Of a DNA stretch of 64,000 bases, positions 44,310 through 57,047 are shown piece after piece. The position numbers were made by a program, and so were the translations under genes. The stretch is from Gordionus sp. m RMFG-2023 (taxonomy: Eukaryota; Nematomorpha; Gordioida; Chordodea; Parachordodidae), in assembly GCF_954871325.1 (NCBI RefSeq), contig NC_088778.1, positions 16,891,666 to 16,955,665 of the forward strand. Reading direction: 5' to 3'. How positions within the stretch are numbered: the stretch's first letter is position 1; every line of letters begins with the position of its first letter. A model generated the notes under the pieces. The model was given only the letters and a program-made list of their open reading frames with translations, had not been told where the DNA came from and ran no database searches.

Positions 44310-46555
44310 TCTATATTATAATTTTCCGATGTCCTCACTATGTCATCGCGACGTGATGTCATCGCTACGTCATGTCATCGCTACGTCATGTCATCGCTAC
44401 GTCATGTCATCGCTACGTTATGTCATCGGTAGGAATTTATTTTTATTTTTTCTATTTGTTGATTTTATTTATTTATTTTATACAAACAGATGGAAATATT
44501 GCTGGAAAAATCTTCTGCGGAAAAATGGATGATGTTAAATTGATATAAACAATATTCCCTCAACTTTCTGAATATGAATGAAATAAATGATGTGAATAAA
44601 AAAATAATTCAAATTTCAATATCTCTTCATTTCTCAAGATTCAGGCTAACTTTTTATTTCACTTAATCCTTTCTTTATTTTTTAAATTACCTTATCAATT
44701 TTTATCTCATATTATCAATTACACATTAATGTAATTTTCCTCTGCAAGATACTCAACTTATATATTTATTTTGAACATACTCACAATTTTTGTCAGTACT
44801 TACATCACAATTTTTTATACTCATTTTTCTTTCATAACCAATAATTAAGAAGATAAACAAGTATATTCAAATATTTAAATATTCTTATCCTAACTTACTT
44901 ATAATCTCCAATCCTTATAAATAATTCTTTCTTTATTTTCCCCTCCCTTAGTGAATTTATTTATCACTAAATTTTATTATATCATTCTTTTCTTCCTATC
45001 TCTATTATTTATTAACCACTACTTCTCAAAACCTTATCAATTCCTTTAATTTAATTTTTATTATTTTTATAATATAATAATTTATACCTTCTTTCCCCCC
45101 CTTTTTTTTATCTTATTTTTTAATTACCTTACAATTAATTAACCTTAATTTCAATAACATTACATTCATCATGTTATTTTTTAACCTTAAACTAAATTGT
45201 CAGCTTTTTCCCTTCTCTTCTATCAATTTATCAAATCGTCTGCTTTCTTTTTCCATTACCTAACAAATACCAATTCTTAATTTTTCTCAATTTAATCTAA
45301 AAATCTTTTCTCAAATTACCAATTTTTTCCTTTTAGTCTACTTCTATTACCTATATAACTATTACTTATTTCTTTCTTATATACATATATTTAATAACAC
45401 CTTTCTTTTCTCATTAAATATAAATTTCTAATTCTTACCCTACTATTAAAATATATTTTTATCAACTCAGTGGATACTAACTTTAACCACAAGAGATACC
45501 TTAAGCTCTCTTAAATTAAAAGGGCCCTGACAGTAGGGTAAATTACTGTTAGTGAATCTTTGCCTATTCACGAGAAGTACCGTAATTCCTCTTAAATTAA
45601 ATGAACCCTAACAGTAGGGTAAATTACTGCCAAACAGTGAATGCAAAATCACTTCACTGGAGACCCCCTCTATGGGGTGGTGGAGGGTCCACTTAATTGT
45701 GGGATGTCTCCCCAGCGTATAATAGGATAGGATACAAACAGATGATCCTACCAACAGTCTTAATTTATTTTTAAATAGTATAAATTTATAAAATCAAAAT
45801 ATAATGATAACCTTGATCATAATACAAAAAAAGCATAAAAATCATTAAGCATTATAAAAAAATAAATTGTTAGAATTTACTTAGTATGATATTATTTTAT
45901 AATTTAAACAAATTTATATTATTTAAGCATCCTATGTATTTTTAAAGCTATCCATTTTGTCGGGCCGCACGATATGCCCTTTTATCTTTGATGAATATTT
46001 TGTCTAACTAACTGAAAAATATACAAAGTACATTAATTTTAATATTTAACTAAATTAATATAACAATTTTTAAGGATCCTACTTTTTTTAAAACTTACCA
46101 TTTTGTCGGATCCACCATTGCTCTATTATCCCCGCTGATTATTTTGTATAACACACAAAAAAATATACATATTACATTATTCTTATTATAAATAATTATA
46201 TATATGATTTTATATCTATTCCAAAAAATCAATTACTTTTTTATAATTTAATTAAATTTATATTATTTTAAGCATCCTACCTATTTTTAAATCCATTTTG
46301 TCAGGCTGCACAATATGCCTTTTTATCTCTTATGAATATTTTATCTAATTAACTGAAAAATATACAAAGTACATTTTTAATATTTAACTAAATTAATTTA
46401 ACAATTTTTAAGGATCCTACTTTTTTAAAAGCTTACCATTTTGTCGGATCCACCATTGCTCTATTAATATTGTGAGCTTAAACCTGGCATGACATCTATC
46501 GTAAAAATTGAATAAAAATCTCATTTCCCGTCATTTTTGACGGGCTTTCTACTAG
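44310..46555 (+). mobile_element. Helitron A, non-autonomous
   Basis: Starts TCTATATTATAATTTTCCGA after an A. It ends with the hairpin CCCGTCATTTTTGACGGG and CTTTCTACTAG followed by T. The segment 44330-44430 is a tandem array of the 16-bp unit GCTACGTCATGTCATC. The element is split by an insertion at 44493-45744. Internal blocks at about 45915-46150 and 46255-46470 are direct duplicates (CATTTTGTC...GGATCC motifs), and the same block recurs at 58960-59170 in Helitron B. No Rep-helicase coding was seen. Confidence 0.8.
44493..45744. mobile_element. Unclassified insertion in Helitron A with 13-bp target duplication
   Basis: The 13-mer ATACAAACAGATG occurs at 44480-44492 and again at 45732-45744. 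In Helitron B the same 13-mer occurs once (about 57166-57178) and continues directly into ATCCTACCAACAG, which is the empty site. The insert is about 1.24 kb. From about 44560 to 45440 its plus strand is strongly G-poor. The segment 45490-45650 holds two copies of a unit with CAGTAGGGTAAATTACTG, and the insert ends in AGGATAGGATA. The length of the target duplication suits a target-primed retroposon, but no RT or RNA gene head is visible. Confidence 0.75.
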
Positions 46556-47454
46556 TGAATTATAAATATCTAAAAATCAATAAATTCCTATAAGATAATT
46601 ATTTCGAATTAGATGTCAATTATTGATTTAATATTGAATTACTCGCCCTCTATTGGGTTATCGATCACAACTCTAGTTTGCGACTCGATTTGCTAGTTTA
46701 AATTAACAATTATACAATATTTTTATCTCGAGATAAGATTTATAAAAAAGAAATCTAATATTTTCTTTTTAATACGATAATTATTTCTATGTGAATATTG
46801 AACTACTCGTCCTCTAGTTTTTAATTTGGGTTTCCGATCAAAACTCGATTTCGTGACTCGAGTTGCTAGTGTAAAGAAAAAATTATACAATATTTTCAAA
46901 TTATAAAAGAGAACAATTTTTAAAAAATAGAGTCTAATATTATTAAAGATGATTATTTCTATGCTAATATTGATATATTCATCCTCTATGCATAATAATA
47001 TGATTGAGTAAATTATTCACAATAAAATATTATAAGAATCTTGACCCCGGGTTAAGACCCAGAGAAAAAACTTATTTATTTTTTACCTAAGAAAGTATAA
47101 TAGGTATTTTATAATTATTGATTATCAGAATTCAAAAATAAAATTTATTATTAAATGTAAAAGATTGTGGTTAAATTACTTTGTTAGGTCGAATTAACAT
47201 GATTTCTGGTCGAATTTTAGGTCGATAAAGGGAACCAGAACTACCCAACTAAATGGATCGAACAAATCCATAGAAATGGGCACCAACTTAATGTCTGATC
47301 CTTATAATGACAATAATGAAAAATTCATTGATTGGGCTTGATTACCTGAATTTATATATTTAATTAATTTCTTACGCTAACACTCTTTTCTCCTATAATT
47401 TTTCCATAATTTATAGGGAAATTATTTCTTTCCCAAAGACAATTTTGTAATTCA
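46556..47454. other. AT-rich DNA with weak direct repeats
   Basis: Three imperfect units around 46600-46990 share ATTGAATTACTCGTCCTC and CGATCAAAACT(C/A)GA words. No gene was seen. Confidence 0.4.
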
Positions 47455-48635
47455 GTAGCACACTACCGCTATCATAGCCCATCAAAAAAAAAGTAGCGCC
47501 TATTTTATAAAAGTCGCTTTGGCTACTTTTTAGAAAATAAATTTAGAAAAAAATGTTGTGATGAACGATAATTATGCTAATTTGATGTTGTACTTATGCT
47601 ATGCTTAACTATAATTTTTATTATGATAATTTTATGTTAGATATGGATTTATATATATATAATTATTCTATTTATACTAGGTGTTGTGTTTCATAAATTG
47701 TTGTTTGTTTCATTCACTCGTGTTCGATATTAACATATTAAATATTTAACTCAATACAAACATATTTTATATTATATTAACTTAATTTATACCTCAAGGA
47801 CCTATTATATTATTTCTTTCACTTGACATAATATTAATAGTTTCATTGATTGTATCACTAAATTGAATTCGAAAAAGTATATATAGAGATGTTATTTTTT
47901 AGATGTAGAGTTGCATTCAAAATGAATTAAATAAAAAATAAATTTTATTTTATTATTTCGTTGTATTTTTTGTTATCTTATCTTAAACTCCCTGCCTACC
48001 TTCACTTTTCAGCATTTTATGTTTTACTTAAGTTGAATTTAGATGTGTTGATTATTGTTATTTTTATGTTTTTGTTTTATTTATAATTTTTAAATTTTAT
48101 GTTTCGTATAATTTGAATGAATATGCAAATTTTGATAAAGATAATAATATATAATATTCGTTTTTTATATCAAAAATTATTATTATTCTTTTTCTTTTTT
48201 AGAAAGAATTTATATATTTATTTTTTATTTTTCTTATTTTTAATTTTGACTATAATATTTTTATAATGTTAATTTTATATATATTACTTTATAATTTATT
48301 ATTTTATAATTAATGGAATGAAGAAGACCATATATGTTATTGTTTCAATCTTCATTTCATTATTTAATCTATCATTTATAGATTCAACTATGTTTTTTAT
48401 CTTCTACACTGGTCCTCAAAGCTTTCAATTCTATAATAATTTGTTTTATAATTTAATTGCATAGTATATGATACATAAAAGTCCATTTATAAATATTTAA
48501 ATATAGTTAGTTTTAACTGTAAAAAAAATTATGTAAAAGATTTTAATTTATTAAAAATATCTATTTATGGTAATATTCATATATTATTTATTTTGTTTCA
48601 TTTTAATAATAAAATCATTTCTTTACTATTATCCC

Positions 48636-50861
48636 TGCAAAGAATATGGGTGGTGACGATATGGTGCGAGGTTCGAGTCAGTAAAAATATATTTTATTAA
48701 CTTTATTGACTAATTTCTTTTTCTTTTCTTAAGGTATTTATACGTTTTATAAAATATAAATTAGAATATAAAAAATAAAATAATATAAAAAAAAGTAAAG
48801 TTAAACCGAAAGTTATATAAATAAGGTTACGCAAAATAATAAGTAATATAAGTTGAATTACAAAAATAAAAAGTTAAGTTGAAAAGATAAATTTGAATTC
48901 ATAAAATGTAATATAAAAATAAAATTAGATTACAAAAATATATAATTATAATAACGCAACATTCTCCCTCTTCTGATAATTTCATCGGAGAAGTCATAGA
49001 GAGTTTGTTGTTCTAGAAGTTTTTCCCGTTTCGATTGTATTCGGTTTCTTCTTGGTTAGCGCATAAGTCTCAAATGTTCTCGTAGGTTTGATGAAATCGT
49101 TGAACGTTATCGTTAGCTTGATATCCTTCACATTTCTCAAATTTCATAATTAATCCAGTCGAATATTGGAATTTGGAATAAATCGGAATATATAATTTGG
49201 CATAGTTGATCAAATCAAATATATGAATATGCACGAATAAAATTTTGAATTTTGGAACAATAAAATATGTAATAAGGAATGATAATTTATGTAATAAGGA
49301 ATGATATTTATGTAATAAGGAATAAAATTTTAATCCAGAATAAGGAATGATAAATTATAATAATTATTATATTATTTTTAAGTTAATCATAGCGTTTTAT
49401 ACTTTTAGCGTTTTATGCGTTTTATATTTTTAGCGTTTTATATTTTTTGCGTTTTACATTTTTTAGCATTTCATATTTTATAAGCGTTTAATTTTTCGTG
49501 TTTTAGTGTTTAATTAATTTTTGTTTATTTTCTATCTCCCAGGTTAAAATATGCAAATAATATATTATTCACATTTCCCTCTCTTTAAATAAAATTTTAA
49601 ATTTCACACCCTAATTTTAATTCAAAAAAAAATTCTTCATAAGATAGTTTTGAAAATTCACCACATAATTTAAATATATTTTTCTAAAATGAATGTTTTT
49701 TTACATAACTTTTTGTCTTCAAAGCTTTTAATTTCAAAAACTTTTTATCATATTAAGTATTACTTATAAGGGTTATTTGAATCAATCATGTGATTTAAAA
49801 ATTACATTTTAACATATTTAAAATTAAGTGTTTAGGATTTTTAATATTTTTAATTATATTTAAGAATTCATCTTTAGGTTTATGTTAATTTACAACAATT
49901 GGTCATCATTCAAGAAATCAAAAAATATCAATATTATCCATTATGATTTTACATTTTAGTAATTTTAAAAATTTATAACATGCCTTTATCCTGGCATAAA
50001 ATTTTAATTTATAATACTTCTTACGTGGATTAGAATAATAAGTAACCATCATTGGTCTCACAAAATAGAATTCATAACCTATCATTCAACTTCCATATCA
50101 GTTCTTCCTAGGTTGTCACATTAGGTTAGGTGCTGGCTATTATATTCCAGTCCAACATCCAGAGCCGGGACACCATAAAGAAAGAAGCTTTTTGCATGAA
50201 AGAACGTACTAAGGTTTGATTCTTGGTCATCTCAGTAGTTTAGGTAGTCACAATAGATAAGGTAGTCATAACATCACAATAGATAAGGTAGTCATAATAG
50301 GTAGTCATCTCCATAGGTTAAGCACAAGGTAGAGTCATAATAGGTAGTCATCTCCATAGGTTAAGCACAAGGTAGAGTCATAATAGGTAGTCATCTCCAT
50401 AGGTTAAGCAATCAACACAATAGGTAGTCATATAAATAGAGTCATCTCAATGGATTAAACAATCGTCATAGATTAGATGGTCATCTCAGCAGATTAGGTA
50501 GTCATCTTTTTCTAGTCCACCACCCAAAGGGCACCATGCAAAGAATATGGATGGTGACGATGTTGCGCGAGGTTCGAGTCAGTAAAAATATATTTTATTA
50601 ACTTTATTGACTAATTTCTTTTTCTTTTCTTAAGGTATTTATACGTTTTATAAAATATAAATTAGAATATAAAAAATAAAATAATATAAAAAAAGTAAAG
50701 TTAAACCGAAAGTTATATAAATAAGGTTACGCAAAATAATAAGTAATATAAGTTGAATTACAAAAATAAAAAGTTAAGTTGAAAAGATAAATTTGAATTC
50801 ATAAAATGTAATATAAAAATAAAATTAGATTACAAAAATATATAATTATAATAACGCAACA
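48636..50861. mobile_element. Non-coding LTR retroelement fossil with 5-bp target duplication
   Basis: The LTRs are 48636-48961 (326 bp) and 50537-50861 (325 bp). They start TGCAAAGAATATGG, end ATAACGCAACA and are nearly identical. The element is flanked by ATCCC at 48631-48635 and 50862-50866. The 1.6-kb interior has no gag or pol reading frame. Near 50300-50410 it carries tandem units with GGTAGTCATCTCCATAGG. It is a short non-autonomous element (LARD/TRIM type) of unknown superfamily. High LTR identity suggests a fairly recent insertion. Whether it was ever coding cannot be told. Confidence 0.85.
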
Positions 50862-51038
50862 ATCCCCAAGTCTAGAGCGACGATCAGAGAGTATAGGATT
50901 ATCAACCAATGACATTGGCTGAACTGTGTCAATTAAGAAATGACAATAGCTTTATCAGCCAGTTTCTGAGAAATATTGGCATGTGCAATTTTATTAATTA
51001 ATTTAGCTTGAATTAAATTGTGTTTTTTGGATGTGATC

Positions 51039-51337
51039 TAGAGATCTGCAAAAGTAGGACCGGGCCGCGCTTAATTGATTCTATGAAATTTCGGGCCGGG
51101 TCGGGTTTTAGAAAATTTTTAAAATATATCTAAATTTATCAATTTTATGTTGAATTTTTTATGTAAAATAAAAGTATGTGATTTTATTTATAGAAAATAG
51201 ACTTCATATAACAAATATCGTATATTTTGAGTAATTATAAAAATTAATTTCTTTCGGGCCGGCCGGCAAAATTTTTTGAAAAAAATTTCGGGTTCGGTCC
51301 GGGAAACACATAAAATTAGGTTTGATGCAGATCACTA
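51039..51337. mobile_element. GGCCC-rich MITE, diverged copy
   Basis: Starts TAGAGATCTGCAAAAG and ends TGATGCAGATCACTA, with GGGCCGGGTCGGG and GGGCCGGCCGG blocks near the two ends. This copy is more diverged than 31152-31542. Confidence 0.6.
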
Positions 51338-51912
51338 ATGTGGTCTCCCCTATACCAAAATTAAATGTTTTTCTGTCTCTTTAAAACTGTAGCTATAACC
51401 TCAAAAAACACTTAATAATTGTCAATTTTAAATTCTAATAATATTTTTATTTTGTAAGAATGTTCATACAGATTTATTTGAAGATATATTTTTTACAGTT
51501 TGAACAAATAAATTTGTAGATATTATTTGTTTTTACATTAATTTGAAAATACCTTTCAAATTTTGAAAATGGGAAATTGGTATTATTGTTGTCAAGAACA
51601 TTTTCTTCCAGGGTACCTTCCATTTCATTAATATTATAATTGTCTGACTCATTTACACGATTTGGATATCCATTTGCGATGACATTTTAAATAATTTACA
51701 CTAGATGATTTAATTTTATGATACAAATTGAAAATATCATATTATACATAAATTTTACTGTTTATAGTTATATTCAATATATTTTTAGCTAAGAGCGAAC
51801 AACTTAGCTACTTTTAAAAAAGGAGCACGGTAAAAAAAATAAATAATTAGAAAAAAAGTAGCGCGCTATTAGCTATCTCTACCAAAAAAGATAGCGCGCT
51901 ACTTTAACAACT

Positions 51913-52439
51913 CTGTTTAAATCAACCATAAAAACTGAATTCTCACCCGACCCCCCCCCCTTCATATTTTTTTAATTTTATACGATGGTAAAACTAATCT
52001 TAGTTTATAAATTGCTTCCTGTCTTGAGATATGGTCATCTTTACAACCAAAATTTTCAAAATGCACTATTTAATTTAAAAAAATTTTAAATTAAGAACAT
52101 GGTTTAAATAATTTAATAGAGTGGGGTTGGATCTTCACTTAATTTAATATGGAATTCATCATACATAAAACATCTTTTAAAAAATATGTCGACTGAATGA
52201 TTGAGATTTGGGCTATTTATATTTATTATCCTTATTAGAGGGAAATCTAAAACTGACTTCATAGTCTTAAATGTGCCATAATTAACAACAAACAATTTTG
52301 TTTTATTGAATATTTTTATTAAATAAAATGGAAATATAAAAGATTTATTATATAAAATGGAATTATAAATAAAATGTATTTTTATTTGAATTATATATGT
52401 AAAGGCCAAGGAATCAAATAATATTAACTTTGTGATTAC
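51913..52439. other. AT-rich DNA with an unrecognised small frame
   Basis: A 98-codon minus-strand frame at 52113-52409 ends FHIKLSEDPTPLY. It has no motif I know and no splice evidence. Confidence 0.3.
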
Positions 52440-52960
52440 CTTATTTTAGGAGCCATTACGTGTCTAAGAAAATTTGTTACACCCTCTGCATCATTAATTG
52501 CACTTTGGTTAAATTATCAGGTTAAGCCAGAACCTTCTTAAAAGGTTATAAAAGCTGCCCTGAAATTTTTAAAAAATTTTTCGAGGATTAAATGACAGAA
52601 GCATATTTAGGAATGATTTCATATGTAGGAAATCTACTACATGCTATTAATATTCAATTGCAATCAGAAGAATCTTTATTAATAAAGATTCACAAAATTA
52701 TGCTGCAGCTGTGTTCATCTTTACAGTTAAAAATTGATAATATATTTTATGTCGCTATTGCTAAAAATTTTAAAATGTTCAAATAATACTCTAATTAATG
52801 TATTTTTAAATGAAGCAAATATTTTTATTAAGACAATTTTAGAATATTTGCAATCAAAATTTGATTTTAATAACTCTATTTACAAATGATTAAATTTATG
52901 ACTTTGGAACAGAAACCATCAATTGATGGTTTTGTAATTTAATAATTATATTAAAAATAC
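52440..52960 (+). pseudogene. hAT transposase relic, GTF2I/SCAND3-like type
   Basis: The plus strand reads CLRKFVTPSASLIALWLN and, at 52592-52786, YLGMISYVGNLLHAINIQLQ, followed by SSLQLKIDNI. The spacing resembles the segment FL..I..HLN.LNLSLQG in hAT proteins related to GTF2IRD2 and SCAND3. The frames are broken and short. It belongs to a different hAT branch from the ZMYM1-like copies. Confidence 0.4.
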
Positions 52961-53135
52961 CGATGATAGACATGGATGTCTTGTTTTAGGAGATTGTAAT
53001 TCTCTGTATATTTTATGATTCGACAGGATACTTAAAGTTAGATGGTCTAAAAACAGAGGAGGAATGGGTAGAATTTTTTCGTAATAACGATAAATCCCCA
53101 TGCTTGTGCGAGTATGTTTTCTCCTTACCTCGACT

Positions 53136-53400
53136 GCCTGGAGGAAGGAGAGAAATCGGATTGCTCTAACAACATTAGAGGCTGAACTACAAAATTATAA
53201 ATGCCATACCAGCAATTTTATAAATATCTTAAAAACGACGGTAAACGTTTAGTGAAGCGCATTTTTGAGGAGTGCCTGGAGAAAGGAGAGATATCGGATT
53301 GTTCTAACAACATTAGAGGCTGAGCTACTGGTTAAACAAATTATAAATGCCATGCCAGCAATTTTATAATTATCTTAAAAAAGACTAAACGTTTAGTTCT
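53136..53400. repeat. Tandem duplication, 138-bp unit
   Basis: Unit one begins at 53136 and unit two at 53274, each with GCCTGGAG, AACAACATTAGAGGCTGA and CCAGCAATTTTATAA words. No coding function was seen. Confidence 0.8.
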
Positions 53401-53659
53401 ATTATTTAAATCTCAAATAAAATATAATTAATATCATAATATTTAATTATCCATATTTTTTTTATATTTTATAAAATCTTATAAATATTTTACATTGTAA
53501 AATTAAAATCGTTTGTTTTTTTTATAAAATTAATATATTATAATAATAAAGATAGTATTTAAAAAAAATTTGTCTCGTACTATAGTTATCTATTTTGAAA
53601 AATAGTTACCGACTTTGTATTTACATAAAGTAATTATCAAAAATAGGCGGATAACTAAG

Positions 53660-55640
53660 TCAATTCAAAATCCGACCGAAAGCCCACAAATTTTTTTTTA
53701 ACAATTTTATATTTCTACCTTTTTCCGCAAAATACCAAAATTCTCCCGCAATTTGAAAATTTTGACCTGGCAACCCTGATACTATGCATAGGATGTTCAA
53801 TAAGAGGGTTTCGGTGCGAGTATAAACTGAGATAGTTGCACTGCACTTTGTTATATTTAGAGCTAACCTTTGAGGTGGATAGAATCCCTCGTTGGGATCC
53901 TCGGTCTTAGCAAAGATCCAGTGCCCTAACTCTTTAAAAAAGGCTAGGGCATGAGAGCCGAACGATGTTAGAGTCGTGGCGATTAGTGGTAGGAATGTAT
54001 TTGGCAGGTAGTGATGGCAAATATTTAGCCAGTTTATTCGTCTCCAGTGGAGCATCCCTATTTATATTGGAATTGGCAAGAGGATTGATACATGAGAAAT
54101 CTCAAGATAGGAATACCCCTTCATCCAAGGGATCTTAGTAAAATCATCAGGCCGTTTACCATTGGAAATGTAAATACCATTAGGCTCCAGGGTTGACGGA
54201 ATGCCGGTAGGTTTTAAGGCCCTGCCAATAGTATAATTACATTTTACTAACGAATCTGCTTCTACAGCGCTTGCAGTGCAAAGAGTGACGGCCTTTGAAG
54301 TTGACCGATGTTTGACAGAGGATATAGTGATGAGGTATCACCATATCAAAATTTAGTCTAAGACCGATTATGTCATTGCAGTGCCCACCATTGCTTAGGA
54401 GCTGGTCAAGGTTTCGTGATGTAAAAGTCAATTCGTACCTGCTGTCTGCGTAAATGGAGATGAGTAGAGAATGGTCCTCGTGTTGGCTCCATGATTTAAG
54501 GTATGCAACGGAGTTGCTAACTAGAGGCTTATCCTAACCCTACTGTAGTTTCGATGAGGAAGGATCGACTAATGTGAGAGACTTTCATAGATCAATTGTC
54601 TGCAGAAGCAAGGGATCAGGATGTTTTGTGAGTGTGTGTAAGAGGATCGCAAGACAGGCGGGAGAATATGAACGCACTAACGTAAAATAGGGAGGGCAAC
54701 CTTATTTTAATGTCACCGGATTTGGGTAAGGTAGCCAGTAACCAAAATAAGTCTCCAAATTTTAAATTGAGTATATCTTCTGTGAGGCGTTTAATCTCGA
54801 GCTCATGCATAGCGAGGTAGACATTATATTGAAAGATTCGCGATTGGAATTTATATAAAATTATCGGAATTAGAAGATAGATCTTCAATAGAAAGAAAGT
54901 AGGCGGGATAATGCAACGCGCATGAGGGAATCTCTCGTGAAATAAAGAAACTTGATAAAGGCCTCGTCTTTACTTACTGGAGATCCGAGATAGTCAAAGA
55001 GTCCAATGGTGTATGATTGAACATAAGATCGTGATTAAGGTCAATAATCCCAAGGGGACAATATTCGCTCTTGTCTGGATTAATTCGCAATCCCAAATAA
55101 CTCTCACTGGATTTTATTCTTTTAAATGCCTTCATCACTTTATCTAGTGGGCCTCCTAGTCTACCTTCGTCGATATACCAATTATGAAGATTTATCTTGC
55201 ATTAGCCATTTATGTCTCATAACAGGCTATTAATGCTCAGACAGAACAAAAATAGTGTATTTTAACTAAGATATCTGGGATCAAATTGTAAATACATCCG
55301 GGTCATGCGAAGGGATACCCCACATCTATCTTTACATTGACTCCTAATTGATTCAGGCACAGGTGATTAGATAATGTGAACAATATTCTGCTTACTATTT
55401 GTTTGGCGGTTAATCGGAGCCAAGTGATTCCAATAGCGAAAGGACAAATATCTTTATTAGAATTATGAAGAGCGGTGAGTTTAGCTCTGTATAGGAGTGA
55501 AACAATGTCGGGTGGTATGGCTCCAGTAAGCATCCGGTTGATGAGTTGGGTATCTTTTTTTCAAAACGTGCATTATTGTGTGATATAAGGTGGGGTTAGA
55601 TCCTGTAGAAATATTGAGCGAAACCCATCAAACACAGTGA
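53660..55640 (-). pseudogene. R2-type LINE (REL-endonuclease), second relic
   Basis: Read on the minus strand, 55533-55303 gives the RT entry (LTGAIPPDIVSLLYRAKLTA, then PFAIGITWLRLTAKQIVSR and NQLGVN). The segment 54888-54616 is an RT-thumb-like stretch. The bases 54320-54260 give the degenerate zinc motif (FKGRHSLHC), and about 54220-54080 give STLEPNGIYISNGKRPDDFT with KIPWMKG, the restriction-like endonuclease block. The tail 54055-53660 reads TFLPLIATTLTSFGSHALAF and FKELGHW, typical after the endonuclease. Catalytic motifs A and C of RT are not recognisable and there are many stops, so it is dead. Confidence 0.7.
53680..53785. repeat. CAGGGTTGCCA-ended repeat piece
   Basis: On the minus strand this reads CAGGGTTGCCAGGTCAAAAT and then TTGCGGGAGAATTTTGG. 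A similar sequence with TTGCGGTAG and GCGGGAGATT words occurs at 61830-61970, where the end reads CAGGGTTTCCATGCC. It is probably a MITE terminus. Confidence 0.4.
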
Positions 55641-56539
55641 GGAATAGCATTTGAAGGAGAGAATAGCATTTCTAACACCACTTGTGGTAAAAGTGGCAGC
55701 AATTAGAGGAGCTCCAGGGTAAGTCTAATTCTATCAAGGGTTAGTAAGCTTCGGTCTAAATCAAATTAACGTTAAGCAGCGTTTTGGCGAAGGTCGAATA
55801 ATCAGATTTATATTTGACGGCCCTGGTTATTTCCTTATAAAGCGTTTTAGCGCCTGAACCTAATCTTTTCGGTTGCAAAGTAGAGCCAGAAATACTTAAG
55901 CCAACGTTTAAGCAGAACTGAACGAACAAAGCCGAACATAAAACTTGAGTGTAGTATTATTAGGATTGCTAGAGCTGGATAGTTCGTTTAGATTATGAGT
56001 TTGAAGGCTAAAGAAAATATGACGCTATTTATTTCGCGTTTAATAGTGTCGATGAAAAGCAGGCATTCTAAACAAGACATGTAATTTGTTGAGTTTTTGA
56101 AACCAGATTTTGAGCAAAATGACTAAGCTTTCGTCTTCGGGAGCTTCTCCGTTCATGTTACAGGAATGGGTCACGAGTAGATCTTGAGCCGTACTGATTA
56201 GCTTAGGATTTTGAAGACAATTCTCGATTCTTTACATAGCAATATGCTTGACTTTTGTATATTAAACTTTCATCAAGAATTCAAGAAATGTTTACACGGA
56301 TCTTCCATGGTGGATCAGTATTGAAGTAATATACAGTAATTTGCTACTGGTCAGCGTTTGTCACGTAATCCGAAACCGAGTGAGTTACAAAGTTTTCTAT
56401 CTAAGGTTGGGGCGTCAAAATAGATGAAAAATGGGAAGATTTTCTTTCGATTTTGGCGTTTGTGGTTTATCACTTGTTAAAGAGGTTGAAGAAAGTTTGG
56501 TGTTAGCAGTGGATATATTTGTCAACAAAGCTTTTGCAT
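55641..56539 (-). other. Degraded 5' part of the LINE, then unassigned DNA
   Basis: Down to about 55740 the minus strand still has short LINE-like scraps (SGAKTLYKEITRAVKYKSD near 55830). Beyond about 56000 nothing is recognised. Confidence 0.35.
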
Positions 56540-57047
56540 TCAATGTTGTCAACCTACATTCTTTTGCACAATATTTTCAACATTTACCTTTATGAAAAGT
56601 TCTGGCCAATCTTCTTCATCTATGTAAGCCACACATAGAATATTACAAACTACAACAGATAAATTGGAAAAATGTGAAAAATGAAACTTTGACTTGCCTT
56701 GGTGGCTCATTAAAAAAGTTGCTGTCGTTGATTGAAAGCAAAATGCCTTCAAATTAATTTTTTGAGGGTAAAGAATGTTGGATAATTTTTTGCTAAACCC
56801 ATGAGTGATTATGTAGTATATGGCATATGCAGCCTATTGGTATTAAGTCATTATTGTGTGCCCCAATTCGGTAAATATACTTTGGTTTTTGCCAAAATTC
56901 ACAGAGGCATTATCAGCGCAGAAAGCTGAAAAGCAACTCATTGATAACCCTGAGTCAGCTATATTTACCATTATATGATTAGCTATATCATTGGATTTTT
57001 TACTATCCGAGGGAAAAATTTTTAACAGTTTTATTGAAATACCTTTA
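56540..57047 (-). pseudogene. hAT transposase relic, cut by Helitron B
   Basis: The minus strand gives GISIKLLKIFPSDSKKSNDI and SGLSMSCFSAFCADNASVNF followed by GKNQS. The last resembles the SADNASVNFGK segment of hAT cores (DUF659-like). The frame 56752-56549 (VCNILCVAYIDEED) lies further on. The frame is broken off on its upstream side exactly where Helitron B starts at 57048, so the Helitron inserted into it. Confidence 0.6.

Larger units (their letters stand above)
47455..51912. mobile_element. Probable hAT element carrying an LTR insertion
   Basis: The left end near 47455 reads CAGTAGCACACTACCGCTAT. The right end near 51887-51912 reads, in complement, CAGAGTTGTTAAAGTAGCGC. Further AGTAGCGCGCTA / TAGCGCGCTACTT words lie just inside both. 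The flanking octamers do not match, so the boundaries are tentative. A minus-strand segment at about 51560-51670 (NGYPNRVNESDNYNINEMEG) looks coding and could be the transposase N-terminus. The middle is occupied by the LTR element 48636-50861 and a GGCCC MITE. Confidence 0.4.
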
